NCBI GenBank assembly: GCA_017654935.2
Contig: CM065706.1
Coordinates: 17,483,452-17,547,451 of the forward strand
Length of the DNA stretch: 64,000 nt
Reading direction: 5' to 3'
From: Phymorhynchus buccinoides
Lineage: Eukaryota; Mollusca; Gastropoda; Neogastropoda; Raphitomidae
Shown here: positions 45,885-57,397 of the stretch, one piece after another
Layout: every line of letters begins with the position of its first letter
Numbering within the stretch: the first letter of the stretch is position 1
The notes under the pieces: generated by a model
Seen by the model: only the letters and a program-made list of their open reading frames with translations
Told to the model about the DNA's origin: nothing
The model's database searches: none
Made by a program: the position numbers and the translations under genes

Positions 45885-47192
45885 CAGCAGTCAGTCTGAT
45901 GGCATCGCTCCAGCGTCTGACGCCAGTTCATCTTTGGCCTCCCTCTTTTCCTCTGCCCCCTTGGGATCCACCTGAGAACCTGGTTTGCAGATCTGGATGG
46001 TGGCGTGGCCTCCCTCTTTTCCTCTGCCCCCTTGGGATCCACTGAGAACCTGGTTTGCAGATCTGGATGGTGGCAGTCTGGTGGCGTGGCCTCCCTCTTT
46101 TTCTCTGCCCCCTTGAGATCCACCTGAGAACCTGGTTTGCAGATCTGGATGGTGGCGTGGCCTCCCTCTTTTCCTCTGCCCCCTTGGGATCCACCTGAGA
46201 ATCTGGTTTGCAGATCTGGATGGTGGCGTGTCCTCCCTCTTTTCCTCTGCCCCCTTGGGATCCACCTGAGAACCTGGTTTGCAGATCTGGATGGTGGCGT
46301 GGACTCCCTCTTTTCCTCTGCCCCCTTGGGATCCACCTGAGAACCTAGTTTGCAGGTCTGGATGCTGGCAGCGTGGCCCAGCCGACTGAGACGTCATCTG
46401 CAGATGATGCTGGCCACTGGAACTTGTTTTGTACATTCTCTCATCTCTTTATTTGTGATAAAGTCGCTCCACTTGATGCCTAAGATTTTCCTGAGGCACT
46501 TGATGTCAAATGAGTTCAGCTTCTTCTCTTGTATAGATTTTAAGTGCCCGGTTTCACGGCTGTAGAGCAGGGTGGATAGTACATTAGAGTTGTAGAAGTG
46601 CAGCTTCAGTTGGAGTGAGTTTCTTGCTTCCCCAGATCTTTGACAGCTGATTGACGGCTGCTGTTGCTTTGCCTCTGCGACAGTCGAGTTCTTTGTCCAT
46701 GTCGCCTGTGCTGCTGATGCAACATACTGCCCAGGTAGGTGAAATTCTGGACCACCTCTATCTCGTTCTGTCCAATGAACGCCCCAGATGTATATGGGTG
46801 TGATCCAGTCAGCATGTTTTTCGTCGTCTTGGCGTGATGTTGAGGCCAATGCTTCCAGCACTGTCACTGATGTCCCTGACAAGTGACTGTAGATCTCGCT
46901 TGTCAATGGTTTGTGCAGCGATGTCATCCGCAAAGTCCATATCCGTGATGCGCAGTCCCTCGAGCCATTCAATGCCCTTTCCATGAGTAGCCGTCTTCAG
47001 TACGCAAAGAAGTGGAGACAACAGGCGGCCTTGACGGACCCCCGTCAGCACCTCGAACCAGTCACTGTATCCATCTTCTGTTCTGAGACAGACACAGCAT
47101 CTTGAGTTCTTGTAGATGTTCTCTATGGCCGAGACAACTTTGGGTGGTATGCCATAGGTTTGAGTATGGACAGAAGTATTAGAATTTGTCAT
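45885..47192 (-). mobile_element. Decayed LINE (reverse transcriptase C-terminal half), minus strand
   Basis: On the minus strand, 47192-46809 reads TGVRQGRLLSPLL and FADDIAAQ, diverged forms of reverse transcriptase blocks (the usual Tyr of YADD is Phe). After frame changes, 46700-46400 reads LLYSRETGHL, KCLRKILGIKW and TNKEM, the usual C-terminal part of such LINEs. The final basic GRPKMNWRQTLE phrase near 45930 is the normal protein end. Frameshifts and stops show a dead copy. Upstream endonuclease is missing. Confidence 0.8.
45936..46365 (-). repeat. Tandem amplification (about 71 bp x 6) in LINE 3' coding end
   Basis: The unit ctctgcccccttgggatcca...gatggtggcgtggcctccctctttt is repeated about six times with small indels. 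On the minus strand it encodes repeated GGSQGGRGKEG / HHPDLQTRF phrases. The last copies carry the normal LINE C-terminal basic motif, so the array arose inside the element. Confidence 0.85.
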
Positions 47193-48461
47193 CCATTACC
47201 CATTTTATTGTTGGATGTTAAACATGTTTTCTTCATACATGTCACTTAATGGTCTTTATTTTGAGGTCGCTTTCTTTCCCCATGTTTTTCTTGTCCAGTC
47301 TCCATCATAGTATAATAATAAGTATAATAATAATATTTTAAAAAACTAGTGTATTCTAGTAAAATTATGTCATTGAGTGGAACTTTTATTAATATGTCCT
47401 GTGTTATTTTAATTATTATTTTCTAATCACAATAGATATATGTCTTGTCTTTGCTCTATTATTTGAGTTTTCTGTTTTTATGTATAATTCTCCTTGGGTT
47501 CATGTCTGTTGGCTTGTTTGATCATAAACCGGGTATGTACTTTGCATATGTGCACATGCACGCACACACTCTCTCACGCATGTCCCCACACAAACTATCA
47601 GGTTTATTTACGTTTTTTAAATGTATTATCCCAGTGATGTCCCATTGACCTATTAAATTGAAAATGTCCTATTGTGTTCTCCCCGGTCGGGACAAATGGC
47701 TGATTAAAAGTTTAATACTGGCATGCTTTGTCTTATTGATTTCTGCAAAAACCAGGACATTGTCCTATTGATTTGTCTCGGGACAGTTTTGTCCTATCAC
47801 TTTTCCATCCTCGGTACATCCACTGTATCCTACCTGTCCACAATACTTTGTTTGCTTTTTTTTTTTTATAGTTCTTTTGTGCATCAAAAGCGTATTGTTT
47901 ACCCCTATCAATATGTGCTTTATCTTGCTTTGAACATGAACGTTCAAGTCTAAATGAAATTGAGACAGACTGAAAATGAGATTGAAATAAAAACTGGTTG
48001 TTGGCAATAAGTGCACACAAGTTTACATAAAATTAAGAGAGAGTGCGAGTTACAATGTCTTATTTGTACACAGTCATTACAATTACCTTGTACTGTAAAT
48101 GAAATTGCATTGAGTTGGAATCATCTTAATACTAGACTAAAAAAAAAAAAAATGTTAAAGGCATTAAATTTGGGGCATTGAATCGTTTAATATTGGACTC
48201 CACTTGTATTGGTTACTTGGTACAAAGAAAGAGCTACTGCAGGCATCAGCTGCAATAACAATTGCTAAATCCATTTTGGAATGAAAACGGAAAAGAAAAC
48301 AGTAGTTACGCTTTCACGCATTAATCAAGGCAGGTAAGAAAATATGCTATAACTTTTATAAGTAAAATTTCTCAGTAAAAGAAAAGAAAGTTTTTACAAA
48401 AATTGTGAAATTACGCAAACAAACCAAGCAAGTGTTATGTAGTAATCTATAATGTATTAAC
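47193..48461. other. AT-rich stretch without gene
   Basis: Strongly AT-rich, with one MITE copy at 47632-47825. No gene is seen. It ends in attaac, the target duplication of the following hAT-like element. Confidence 0.6.
47632..47825. mobile_element. CAGTGATGT-ended MITE, copy B (194 bp)
   Basis: It starts CAGTGATGTCCCATTGACC and ends ggtacatccactg, with internal gtcctattg and ggacagttttgtcctatcac phrases shared with copies A and C. Confidence 0.7.
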
Positions 48462-49253
48462 CAGTGTTGATTCTAGACGAAATCACGCAGAATTTACGGT
48501 GATGACGCCTAAATAAAAAGCCAGTGCGTCACCTGTGACCCTAGAAAAAAACTTTGGACGCGGTTTTAAAACCACCAATGCAACATTACAAAATTGCACT
48601 GCTACTTTGCGTATAGCCAGTAATCCGGAAATTAGTAAGAGTCTTTCGCGCTATTGGACGTCAATGCTTTAGTTTAGCCAATCACGAGTTGAGTCTTCTG
48701 ATCGTAGCGCGTCCGAGTGTCAAGATGGAGTAGAGTGGCAATCATGAAGCGAACGTCAACACCGTTTGATTTTGCCTTCAAGTCGTCCAAAACACCTAAA
48801 GTGTCTGACTCAGAAGAATCTGGCCAAGCATCTATTGTGAATGAAAATACGGCTGCAGTAACGGAAGATTCGGGACCAACATCCAATGCAATTCCAAATG
48901 ACGACAAACTTGAGATTGCCGACGGCAATGTTTCTGTGACTGAGCTGCCAAGTGCCGCAGGTGGCGATGATCATGAGGAGGTTCAAAAGAAAACCAGTGC
49001 CAGTGGTGATACATCAAAACAAGAGCGTTTCAGAAAAGCTGGCTTACAAAATGGCCGTGGTTAGAAAATCGAGACGACGGCATGAGGTGCTTGATTTGTA
49101 TATTTAGATTATGCATGGGGAGATATCTCATAAAATCTGTTTGTCATTTGTCTTCTGGGACCATTTTTTGACCATGAAGAGTCCCTAGGACCCTCTTTTT
49201 TCATCTTTAGGGGTCCTTGGATCCCCTTTTCTAAAAGTCTAGAATCAACACTG
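48462..49253 (+). mobile_element. Internally deleted hAT-like transposon (792 bp)
   Basis: CAGTGTTGATTCTAGAC at 48462-48478 is exactly inverted at 49237-49253. Both sides carry attaac (48456-48461, 49254-49259). It contains a promoter-like segment with CCAAT-type boxes (ctattgg near 48651, agccaat near 48676), an ORF start and a broken zinc-finger region. Most of the transposase is deleted, so it cannot move on its own. Confidence 0.8.
48743..49108 (+). pseudogene. N-terminal fragment of a hAT transposase (ZNF862-like)
   Basis: A frame from ATG 48743 begins MKRTSTPFDFAFKSSK and runs through an acidic Ser/Asn-rich segment to a stop at 49062-49064. In the other frame near 49025-49100 the sequence reads SWLTKWPWLENRDDGM followed by CLIC, matching the W..WPWL...M.C..C start of the zinc finger in ZNF862/TTF-type hAT proteins. 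The frame change and the missing catalytic domain make it a relic. Confidence 0.65.
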
Positions 49254-49258
49254 ATTAA

Positions 49259-49409
49259 CCCTTTCACCGCCAGCTATATTTCAGCCAATTTTTTCCGTTA
49301 AATGTACCTGGGTAGACAAAATCCTTACTTCTCAAAACTAAGACAATAGTGTGTTTGAATAATAGACCCCATTTGATGTGGTGCTAAAATGTGACTGGCA
49401 GTGAAAGGG
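49259..49409. mobile_element. TTAA-flanked MITE (151 bp)
   Basis: TTAA at 49255-49258 and 49410-49413 flank CCCTTTCACCGCCAG and the complement of CCCTTTCACTGCCAG. It abuts the hAT-like element, whose target duplication (attaac) includes this MITE's left TTAA and first base. Confidence 0.8.
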
Positions 49410-49413
49410 TTAA

Positions 49414-51930
49414 CTCAACCCCTTGTTTGTCAGAGAAAATTTGTGGGGGGAAATACCCATAACATGTAAAGAAAAAATTCAATGAAATTTTAATTAGCAT
49501 CTTGGTGCACATTGTTTTTAATTTTCATGGTTTTTTGGGGGGTGTACGCAATTTTCTTAATGGAAAAGCATTGGTTTTCAAACTATTAAATGCAGCAAAT
49601 ATTTAATTTTTATTTCCATAATTTCTTTTTCTGCGTTCCCATGGGCATGGGTGAAAATGAATGCACTGTCCAGTTTCTAGTTGACTTTCTCCTTGTTGCA
49701 TTCAGCCAACATAGTCCAATTTGGGAGGAGGGTGGAGCTCAAAGGGAGAAATTCATTTGGAATATTAAAAAAAAGAAAAAGCAAAGGCTGGAGAATGGGC
49801 CGATAAGGTAGAAAAATAACAGTAAGAAAAGGAAAAGAGAGTGATAAGATTAGACTTGGAGGAAGTTGCTGGCACAGCACTTCCAGAAGGTAGGGGCAAT
49901 TATTTTCAGACCTGGTTACTCTACTGTTTTCTAATAGTATTCTATTCAATTTGGACCTCTTCTTATATTTAAAAATTGATAACAATGCTCTTAATGTTTG
50001 ATTGCTACTCATTGTCAGTGAACTGTGCGAGTTTGGTAGTTTTAATGGATCAGAATAGACTGCACATTTCGCACCAAAACTACTCGTTTCACATATCCAG
50101 ACTAAAGACTAGCATAGGGAGTAACCAGGTCTGCTGTTTTATTTGTATCCCCATGGGAGAACATAGCTTCACTTTGTTTGCTTAACTGTTCTTGTTTGTA
50201 TGTGTGTCGCTGTGTGTAGTGTAAATCATCTTATGCAATTCTGTGCTCTAGCTCCACAAGTGCAGCGACTTTATGTTTTGTTTCTATCCACAACTTAATT
50301 TGATTAGTAACTGCCATGGAAATCAAGCTTTGTACTTCATTATCTGTTTGGCGCAAAAATGTGTGGTAATGGTAACCTATTTTGCACTAGCCACTACTCT
50401 CCACATCTTTAATTTGCCCCTAATATTTCATTTTTGAGGAAAGTTATCTTTTTTGTTTATTGGGTGGTTGTTGGTTTTTTTTTGGGGGGTATTGGTTGGT
50501 TGGTTGTAAATTTGATTGGGTACATAATGTCATATTCATCACAGAAACTAACTGTAAAGGGGCAGACACACTGCATGCAATGCGATCCCACTGTGACGAT
50601 GTCTGCCAGTCAGGCATGATTCACCTCAAATACTTGTCTAAAAATAATACTGTTTTCGTTCACTATTCATGTAGACCCCAATACATGAATTACATAAAAT
50701 GTCTGATACAAAAATACAGATACTTCATCAGATTCATTATGACAGTAGAATGTTATGAGAATCATGCCTCACAAATGTCAGTCGGATTGCATCGTATTTC
50801 ATATAGAGGAGATGAGACTTGACTCAATTGTACAAAGAGGAGGCAAATCATTTTCGCAATCCAACACATCACAAGTAGTGTAGTAGAACAAATTAATATC
50901 AAATGTTCTTTCTTGCGAGTTGATAAAACGTATCAAAAGTCAATCTTTGATTCATGGGGCATTTGATGTAATGAGACTGAGCTTTTTTTGTCCAAGTATT
51001 TTATTTTTCAATGAACATGTTTTGGAAGAGTGCTTGTCATTTCAAAATGAACAACACTAATCAAGTGAACAGCAGTATCTAAAGAAAAGTTGTATAATTG
51101 ATGTTTGGTATTTGTCGTAGTCCTGAGAAGACCATGGCTGTTATTGTTAACAGGACTATAACATATGCAACATATAATAAATAAATTAAGGAAACATTGC
51201 CCTGTCTGCTCCATAAAGAAAATGACTTCAATATATTTGGTTCCAACACGCTCAGTTATTGTTTGTACAATAATTTAGTAACTTTTTTTTTCTTGCTAGT
51301 CATGTTTATGTGAATTATAGAGCTTTGGGTGTATTTTCTTCAAATAGGCTCATAATTTTGTGTCTTTGCATAACTTTTGTCTCGTTTTGTTGTGTAGTAT
51401 TCAGCCACTGTTGCCTAGACTAGAACACATGAGATATATGTAATGTAGACGGGAATTTATCATGTACATACTCCCGTCATATGTAACTGTTCAGTAAGCG
51501 TTGACGGAAACCAACACTGGGGGAAACAACTGGAAAAAATTTTTTACAATATTGCGGCCATTGTGAAATGTTTTCATGACAGTTGTTATCATACTATGTT
51601 TCATGCCATGTACCATTGTATATAATGTTTTAATTAAAAAATGATTAAACCAAACCAAGAAACATGTGTATCCTTTTGTTTTTTCGCTCTCGCTTTCCTA
51701 TGCTGGCTTGCTCTTTACCTATTAACATGTTAATCACATTCATTTTTTGTAATACAGGTGTTTGCACACTGTGAAGCGATATCTGTTGGCAGCTAAATAG
51801 CAATGTGCGGTATGCAGATGTAAAAAAAGATTCAAAGGTGAAATGTTTGGGTGGAGAACATGGCCAGGGAAGGGAGAAATCTTAGTTTTAGTGGAGGTAT
51901 TGCTAAGGCTGAAGCTATGCATGCATCTTG
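49414..51930. other. AT-rich stretch without gene
   Basis: No exon, RNA gene or element boundary could be supported. Frames are short and compositional, with long T and A runs. Confidence 0.55.
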
Positions 51931-51939
51931 TGCACGAGT

Positions 51940-52340
51940 CAATGCTGTGTAGTGGCACAAAGGTAACGCATTCGCCTCATACACAATAAACCCAAGTTCG
52001 AACCTGGGTACAGGGGATTTTTCCTTTCACTCTGCACTAGGCCTTACGGTCTGAATGTGGAGTCTTTCGGATGAGACTATAAGCTGAAGTCCTGTGTGCC
52101 CATCCACTTATAGCTTAGCACATGTTAAACCCAGTGGCAACAAAAAAGTTGGTCATTTGGTCAACATTTACGCACGCACACACCTTTCCTTTCTCATCAG
52201 TCACACAAAAATCGCATACAAATATATATATTTTTAATTTCAATGGGTGGTGTGCCTCTGGCTGCAATGCGCTCTCCAGGTGGGAGCAACCCGAATTTCA
52301 CAGACGCCTCTGTGACTAAAGTACCAAATACCAAATGATA
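51940..52340 (+). mobile_element. tRNA-derived SINE of mollusc type
   Basis: The tRNA-like head has an A-box (tgtagtggcacaaaggtaac) and B-box (aagttcgaacctggg) spaced as in tRNA. It is followed by a conserved central block (agtctttcggatgagac, then aagctgaagtcctgtgtgc and ggcaacaaaaaagttg), a 3' block gcgctctcc...gggagcaacccgaatttcac and a tail taccaaataccaaat. This layout matches a SINE type I know from mollusc genomes. An AC/TA-rich stretch interrupts it near 52155-52235. Confidence 0.8.
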
Positions 52341-54436
52341 AAATGAACGATCACCATCTTTCATAATCTGTCTCTCGGGTCACCAAACATTCTAGATTAA
52401 ATATATCTTAGAAAGTGAGTTAAAAGAGAGAGGACTTTGTTTTGGTATATATAAGTTTTTCAACAGACTTTAAATCTTTAATATGTCCTTGTTTCAAATC
52501 CGTCAGAGGCCAAGTTTAAAATAGTGGGCAACTTTCAGTAGAAAGTGATCTTTGTAGGTACCATAGTCTAATTTTAGCTCATAAGAGCAATGGTGTCACT
52601 TGGATAAGGCCAAAGACGCGCAGGGGTACCTGGTATATAAAAACCTAAAACTCGAGTTCAAACTCTTTTATATGTCGTAAAATCATCTTAACAATTATGG
52701 GCACTAGCACACTAAATAAAGACAACACAATAAAATAATCTTAAAGGTAAATTGAAGTAAAATTAAGCTAGCTAGCACGTTTTGCCACCAAGTAACCCAT
52801 GAGAAATGGACCCGCCCTTGCGGGAAAGACCCACAGAAAGTTTACCTTTTATTTGACCTTAGCAACACGTGTGTTATGAGAGATGTGTTTGAGCGACCTA
52901 GTAATGATACTGCATCTTTCTTGAACTAAAACCACAATGGTTGCTCGATTAAACCACCATGTGACTGAGTGAATGAAAGCAGAGTAGATGTTGAAAAATG
53001 AACCTGAATGACTTGGGAAGCGAAGAGTAAGGCCTACTTGTCCAGTAAATAGATCAACCTCTGGGGGGGGGGGGGGGGGGGGCGGGGGCGTGCATCCAAG
53101 GGGACTTGGCGTTCAGTTTGATTTTCCCGTCAAAACTGGAAAGAAAGGGAGAGGCTGGGATTGGATCCTGAGGGACACTGGAACAATGATGAATTGCCTA
53201 AACTATCCTGCCACTTTCTTTTCCTGAGTATCCTTAATCCAGCCCACTTTCTTTTCCTGAGTAGCCCGAAAGCCTCCAATCATCAAACCCTTTAACAATT
53301 CTTGGAACTTGGTTTTTGTCTTCACGTTTTTCAGTCTAGAAAACATTCCAGGTCTGGGGGTGGGAAAGCATTGTCAGAAGTAGTCCTTAGCTTTTTCTTC
53401 CTGTATTTCGTGTTGCCAGAGTGACATGCAGACACAGACAACTGCTCTCATTCCAGCTTTTCAGCATCACTACTGCTCTACAGCGTTTATTGATGGTTAC
53501 TACTATTCTACAGCGGACAAGACAACAATGAACATGGCCATAGGATGATAAACCTTGTGGTGTATCAACCGTACAAAAATACAATTGCAATGACACGAAT
53601 CATATATCAAACATACAGAAACCAGTGTGACAAAATAATTATTAAGCACAGACGAAGTCTCAAACATACCAAAAACAATGACAAAAAAGATGTATAAAAA
53701 ATGGGGGGGGGGGGGGGGGGGTTAAATTGCCAATAAAACGGTGGCAAAGTCATGATTTTTCTTACAAACGCACAGACACCATGGCAGAAAGATTAATCTT
53801 GCATCAAAAGATAAGAAAACTGATGAATTTATCTACCCACTTCCGTTGCCCATCTAAATTTTTCTGTATAATAGTCTGCAAACGCAGCAGTATTTCTTGC
53901 AGATGACTATTTTTACAACAGTTATATCTTACCAGTAGTTGTGTATCCTGCGATATATTGAGTGCAAGTTTAAAGAGTAGCGAACACTTTCCAGTGGTTT
54001 TTGTTTTATGATTAAAACTTTTGTTCAATTAAACTATTTGCCAATGAATTTCCCCCAATTGCCTAGCTACTGGGGTACAACTACAACCAACACAAAAGGC
54101 CATCATCGACAGGAATTGACCATTCTGCTCATTTTCAACAGGACCGAGACTTTAGAGCTCGGAATAGAATTTCCCAATACAGACACACACAAAGCACACA
54201 GGCTCCAGTTGCAACACTCCTGTTTTTATCAGGACTCGTAATTTTCTGCGATTTCAGCGAAAATTGGCAAGTTCAAGGGAAACTTTTTCTGTATCAAAGA
54301 AGGGATCAAAGATCTAGAACATAAGTCGAGCAAAGAATTGTGGGGTAACCTTTGTTGTAACTTCAACTATGCAATGATCTTGTTCTGACATGTTACACAG
54401 CAATAGTTACAGAAGACTGATTAGGAGTGGCAAAAC
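52341..54436. other. Non-coding stretch with G runs
   Basis: No gene is seen. It contains a G run of about 20 at 53063-53082, another at 53703-53721, and a short direct duplication of ccactttcttttcctgagta near 53211 and 53246. Confidence 0.6.
53063..53082. repeat. Poly-G run
   Basis: About twenty G residues, followed by cgggggcg. A second run of about nineteen G residues lies at 53703-53721. Confidence 0.9.
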
Positions 54437-54609
54437 CAGTGATGTCCCGAGGCCCAGGTCATAGCGCATAATGTTATTCTGTCCCCCCTCCTGTCAGGAC
54501 AAAAGGCCTACTGAAATGTAACACTGATGGACAAGAACCAGGATAGTGTTTTGTTTTCCTGTTTTAGGACAGTTTGTCCCATCACTTTTCCACCCTCAAT
54601 ATATCGCTG
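54437..54609. mobile_element. CAGTGATGT-ended MITE, copy C (173 bp)
   Basis: It starts CAGTGATGTCCCGAGGCC and ends atatatcgctg, with the shared interior ggacagtttgtcccatcac. It is the most eroded at the right end of the three copies. Confidence 0.65.
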
Positions 54610-54960
54610 CAACACCCTCCCTTAAAGATATTAGACGGCCTCTTGTTCCTGAATAAGTTTCAAATCGACTCACAGGGAAAAATACGCTTTTGTTGACTAC
54701 TGTTGTTTGAAGAATATGGTTCTCTCACCTTTTGGGGCTAAATATTTTTCGTACATATACATACTGTTTTTCCTGTCACCAAATGTAAACGGCAAAATCA
54801 CCGGTTAATTTCCTGCCATTGTTGCTCCTGAAGGCTGGGTATGACTTATGTGTTGGTCTCTGATGTTCTAGACATTTTTCATAGTTATTATTGTTACTCT
54901 ATTATAATGCTATTTTCATTAATGCTTTGAGCAAAATTAGTGGATATATTATATTTGAAA

Positions 54961-55725
54961 ATGGAGTCGCTGAAGATATTTAGTTAAAATGTTAATGGTC
55001 TCAAAGATTATCATAAAGGGGACATTTGATTATTCAAGAAAACAAGAGGCACAAATCATTTTCCGGCAAAGGTAAAGATGTGCCACCCCCCCTGCATTTC
55101 TCGGTTAATTCTATTTTTCCATTTTTGCCTTTCTTACCATACATAAAGCTGTATTTTAGGAACATATTCAGCTAATAACCTTTTTGGAATACTAACCCTA
55201 ACCCTAGCCCTAAACCTAACCCTACCCCCCACTATGTACTGCAGTACACCGTGATTTGTCACAGTTGTGGTTCGTTGCGTTTTTCCGTCTTATAGAGTGG
55301 GGGGTAGGGTTAGGGCTAGGGTTAGGGTTAGTATTCCAAAAAGGTTATTAGCTAAAAATGTTCCTAAAATACAGCTTTATGTATGGTAAGAAAGGCAATA
55401 ACGGAAAAATAGAATTCACCGTTCCTACAGGAAACTCATTTAAAGTCTCAATCTGAATACTTTATAAGGTCACTTTGGGGATATGAATGTATTTTAAATG
55501 GAATCGATACCAATAGTAAGGGAGTGGGGATCTTGTTTAGAAATGACAATACAAAATACATAAAATTGTTCGGGATGCAAAGGGATGGTACATTATTATT
55601 GACATAGATTGATAGAACTACTGGGCAAACGCATCACTATGGCCAATATATATGGACCAAGTGATAGAGATTGTCCACAGTTTTTTGAAGATATTATGCT
55701 AGAAATGGAAAACATTGGTAATTAA
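54961..55725 (+). mobile_element. L1/Tx1-type LINE endonuclease fragment, interrupted
   Basis: It starts with an ATG followed by SLKIFS and NVNGLKDYHK, the N-terminus of L1-type apurinic endonuclease domains. After an insertion at 55065-55421 it continues QETHLKS, LWGYECI, SKGVGILFRN and NIYGPSDRDCPQFF-like phrases. Stops and frame changes are present. Reverse transcriptase is missing, and the right end abuts a TTAA-flanked MITE. Confidence 0.75.
55065..55421. mobile_element. Fold-back insertion with telomere-like repeats (357 bp)
   Basis: The insertion splits the endonuclease frame and is flanked by ttcc on both sides (55061-55064, 55422-55425). Most of it is a palindrome: the left arm from about 55102 to 55234 and the right arm from about 55292 to 55421 are reverse complements with few differences around a loop of about 57 bp. 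Each arm contains a CCCTAA/TTAGGG-type stretch of about 35-40 bp (55192-55231 and 55295-55331). Confidence 0.8.
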
Positions 55726-56082
55726 AGGTGGACTCGGACGGATGAGTTTTTGCAAGAAACACGTTGAGTTTTTGCAAGAAACACGTCGAGATGAGCGAAA
55801 CACCTTTATAAAATAAAAGAAAAAGAAAAAGACTTGTATTGCAAACAGTTCGTGCAAACGATTTGGTCTAATCACAGGCGGCCATTCAAAAAGAGACGGC
55901 AAACGCCTTCTCTTTGGGTGAAATAATTTGACTTCCAGCACCTCTGCCAAGGAGGAATCGCCTTTTTGACGGCTTGATTTCTGGGAAACCAGAGCAAAGT
56001 AAGTGTTGCGATCTCTGTAAAGGGTGTTTTCATGGTGATCTGGACGTGTTTCTTACAACACCTCATCCGTCAGGGTGCCCCT
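55726..56082. mobile_element. TTAA-flanked MITE with long inverted ends (357 bp)
   Basis: TTAA at 55722-55725 and 56083-56086 flank inverted ends of about 40 bp containing ggacggatgag...aagaaacacgt and its complement. The left end has an internal tandem copy of gagtttttgcaagaaacacg. Confidence 0.8.
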
Positions 56083-56716
56083 TTAAGCACAGGTGGGGAA
56101 ACTATTTTTACGAAAGACTCCTTTCACTGCATTTATGGCATTTATTTATGTTCATCTAAACAAGGCAATCAAAGCCAAGTAGTGTATCTGAAAACGCGTA
56201 CAACTCTATGTCTGTGATCTTTCACCTTGACTGTGCCTCAGGGTTCACAGCACAGCACCGCACCATGTCTGTGATCTTTCACCTTGACTGTGCCTCAGGG
56301 TTCACTTGGTCCCAGACAAACCCTACAGTCTTCATATCTGTGGAACCATTCTAATCAAAATTTAGGTATCTTTCAAACGCATAGTTTTCTGTCAGGAAAT
56401 GTTGTGTCTGTGTGGCAAAAGGGAAATAAATAATTTGTTAGTAAATTTAACCTGCACATCTTATAAAGCGTGGGTTCAGGTGCACCCATACTTTCAAGAG
56501 CAGAAATCAGCTTTGCAGTACACCGAGTATAAACTCATGGGGACTCCCTGACAACAATGGGTTCAGGAGGACCCACAAATATACGAATAGGGATAAACAC
56601 TGGGAAATATGCACACTAAACCCTATGTAAAATTTGTGGGAACGAGTGAACCCACACCATCCTTACTGTAGTCAGAAGCGAGATCTGCTGAAGGTTAATT
56701 TCAGTGATTTGTGACT
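56083..56716. other. Non-coding stretch with a 60-bp tandem duplication
   Basis: The phrase atgtctgtgatctttcacct...cctcagggttcac occurs twice in direct tandem (about 56208-56250 and 56265-56306). The phrases gggttcaggtgcaccc and gggttcaggaggaccc recur nearby. No gene. Confidence 0.6.
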
Positions 56717-57397
56717 ATTTTATAGACCTGGGAGCCCTGTTTTATGGACCTGGGAGCCCTGTTTTATAGACCTGGGAGCCCTGTTTTATAGACCTGGGAG
56801 CCCTGTTTTATAGACCTGAGAGCCGTTTTATAGACCTGGGAGCCCTGTTTTATAGACCTGAGAGCCCTGTTTTATAGACCTGGGAGCCCTGTTTTATAGA
56901 CCTGAGAGCCCTGTTTTATAGACCTGAGAGCCCTGTTTTATAGACCTGGGAGCCCTGTTTTATAGACCTGGGAGCCCTGTTTTATAGACCTGGGAGCCCT
57001 GTTTTATAGACCTGGGAGTCCTGTTTTATAGACCTGGGAGCCCTGTTTTATAGACCTGGGAGTCCTGTTTTATAGACCTGGGAGCCCTGTTTTATAGACC
57101 TGGGAGTCCTGTTTTATAGACCTGAGAGTCCTGTTTTATAGACCTGGGAGCCCTGTTTTATAGACCTGGGAGCCCTGTTTTATAGACCTGGGAGCCCTGT
57201 TTTATAGACCCGGGAGCCATGTTTATAGACCTGGGAGTCATGTTTTATAGACCTGGGAGCCCTGTTTTATAGACCTGGGAGCCCTGTTTAATAGACCTGG
57301 GAGCCCTGTTTTATAGACCTGGGAGCCCTGTTTTATAGACCTGAGAGCCCTGTTTTATAGACCTGGGAGCCCTGTTTTATAGACCTGAGAGCCCTGT
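56717..57397. repeat. 22-bp minisatellite, left part
   Basis: About thirty units of gacctgggagccctgttttata with few variants (gagag, gagtcc, and one shorter unit). It continues in register at 58285, so the two parts were one array before a transposon inserted. Confidence 0.95.
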
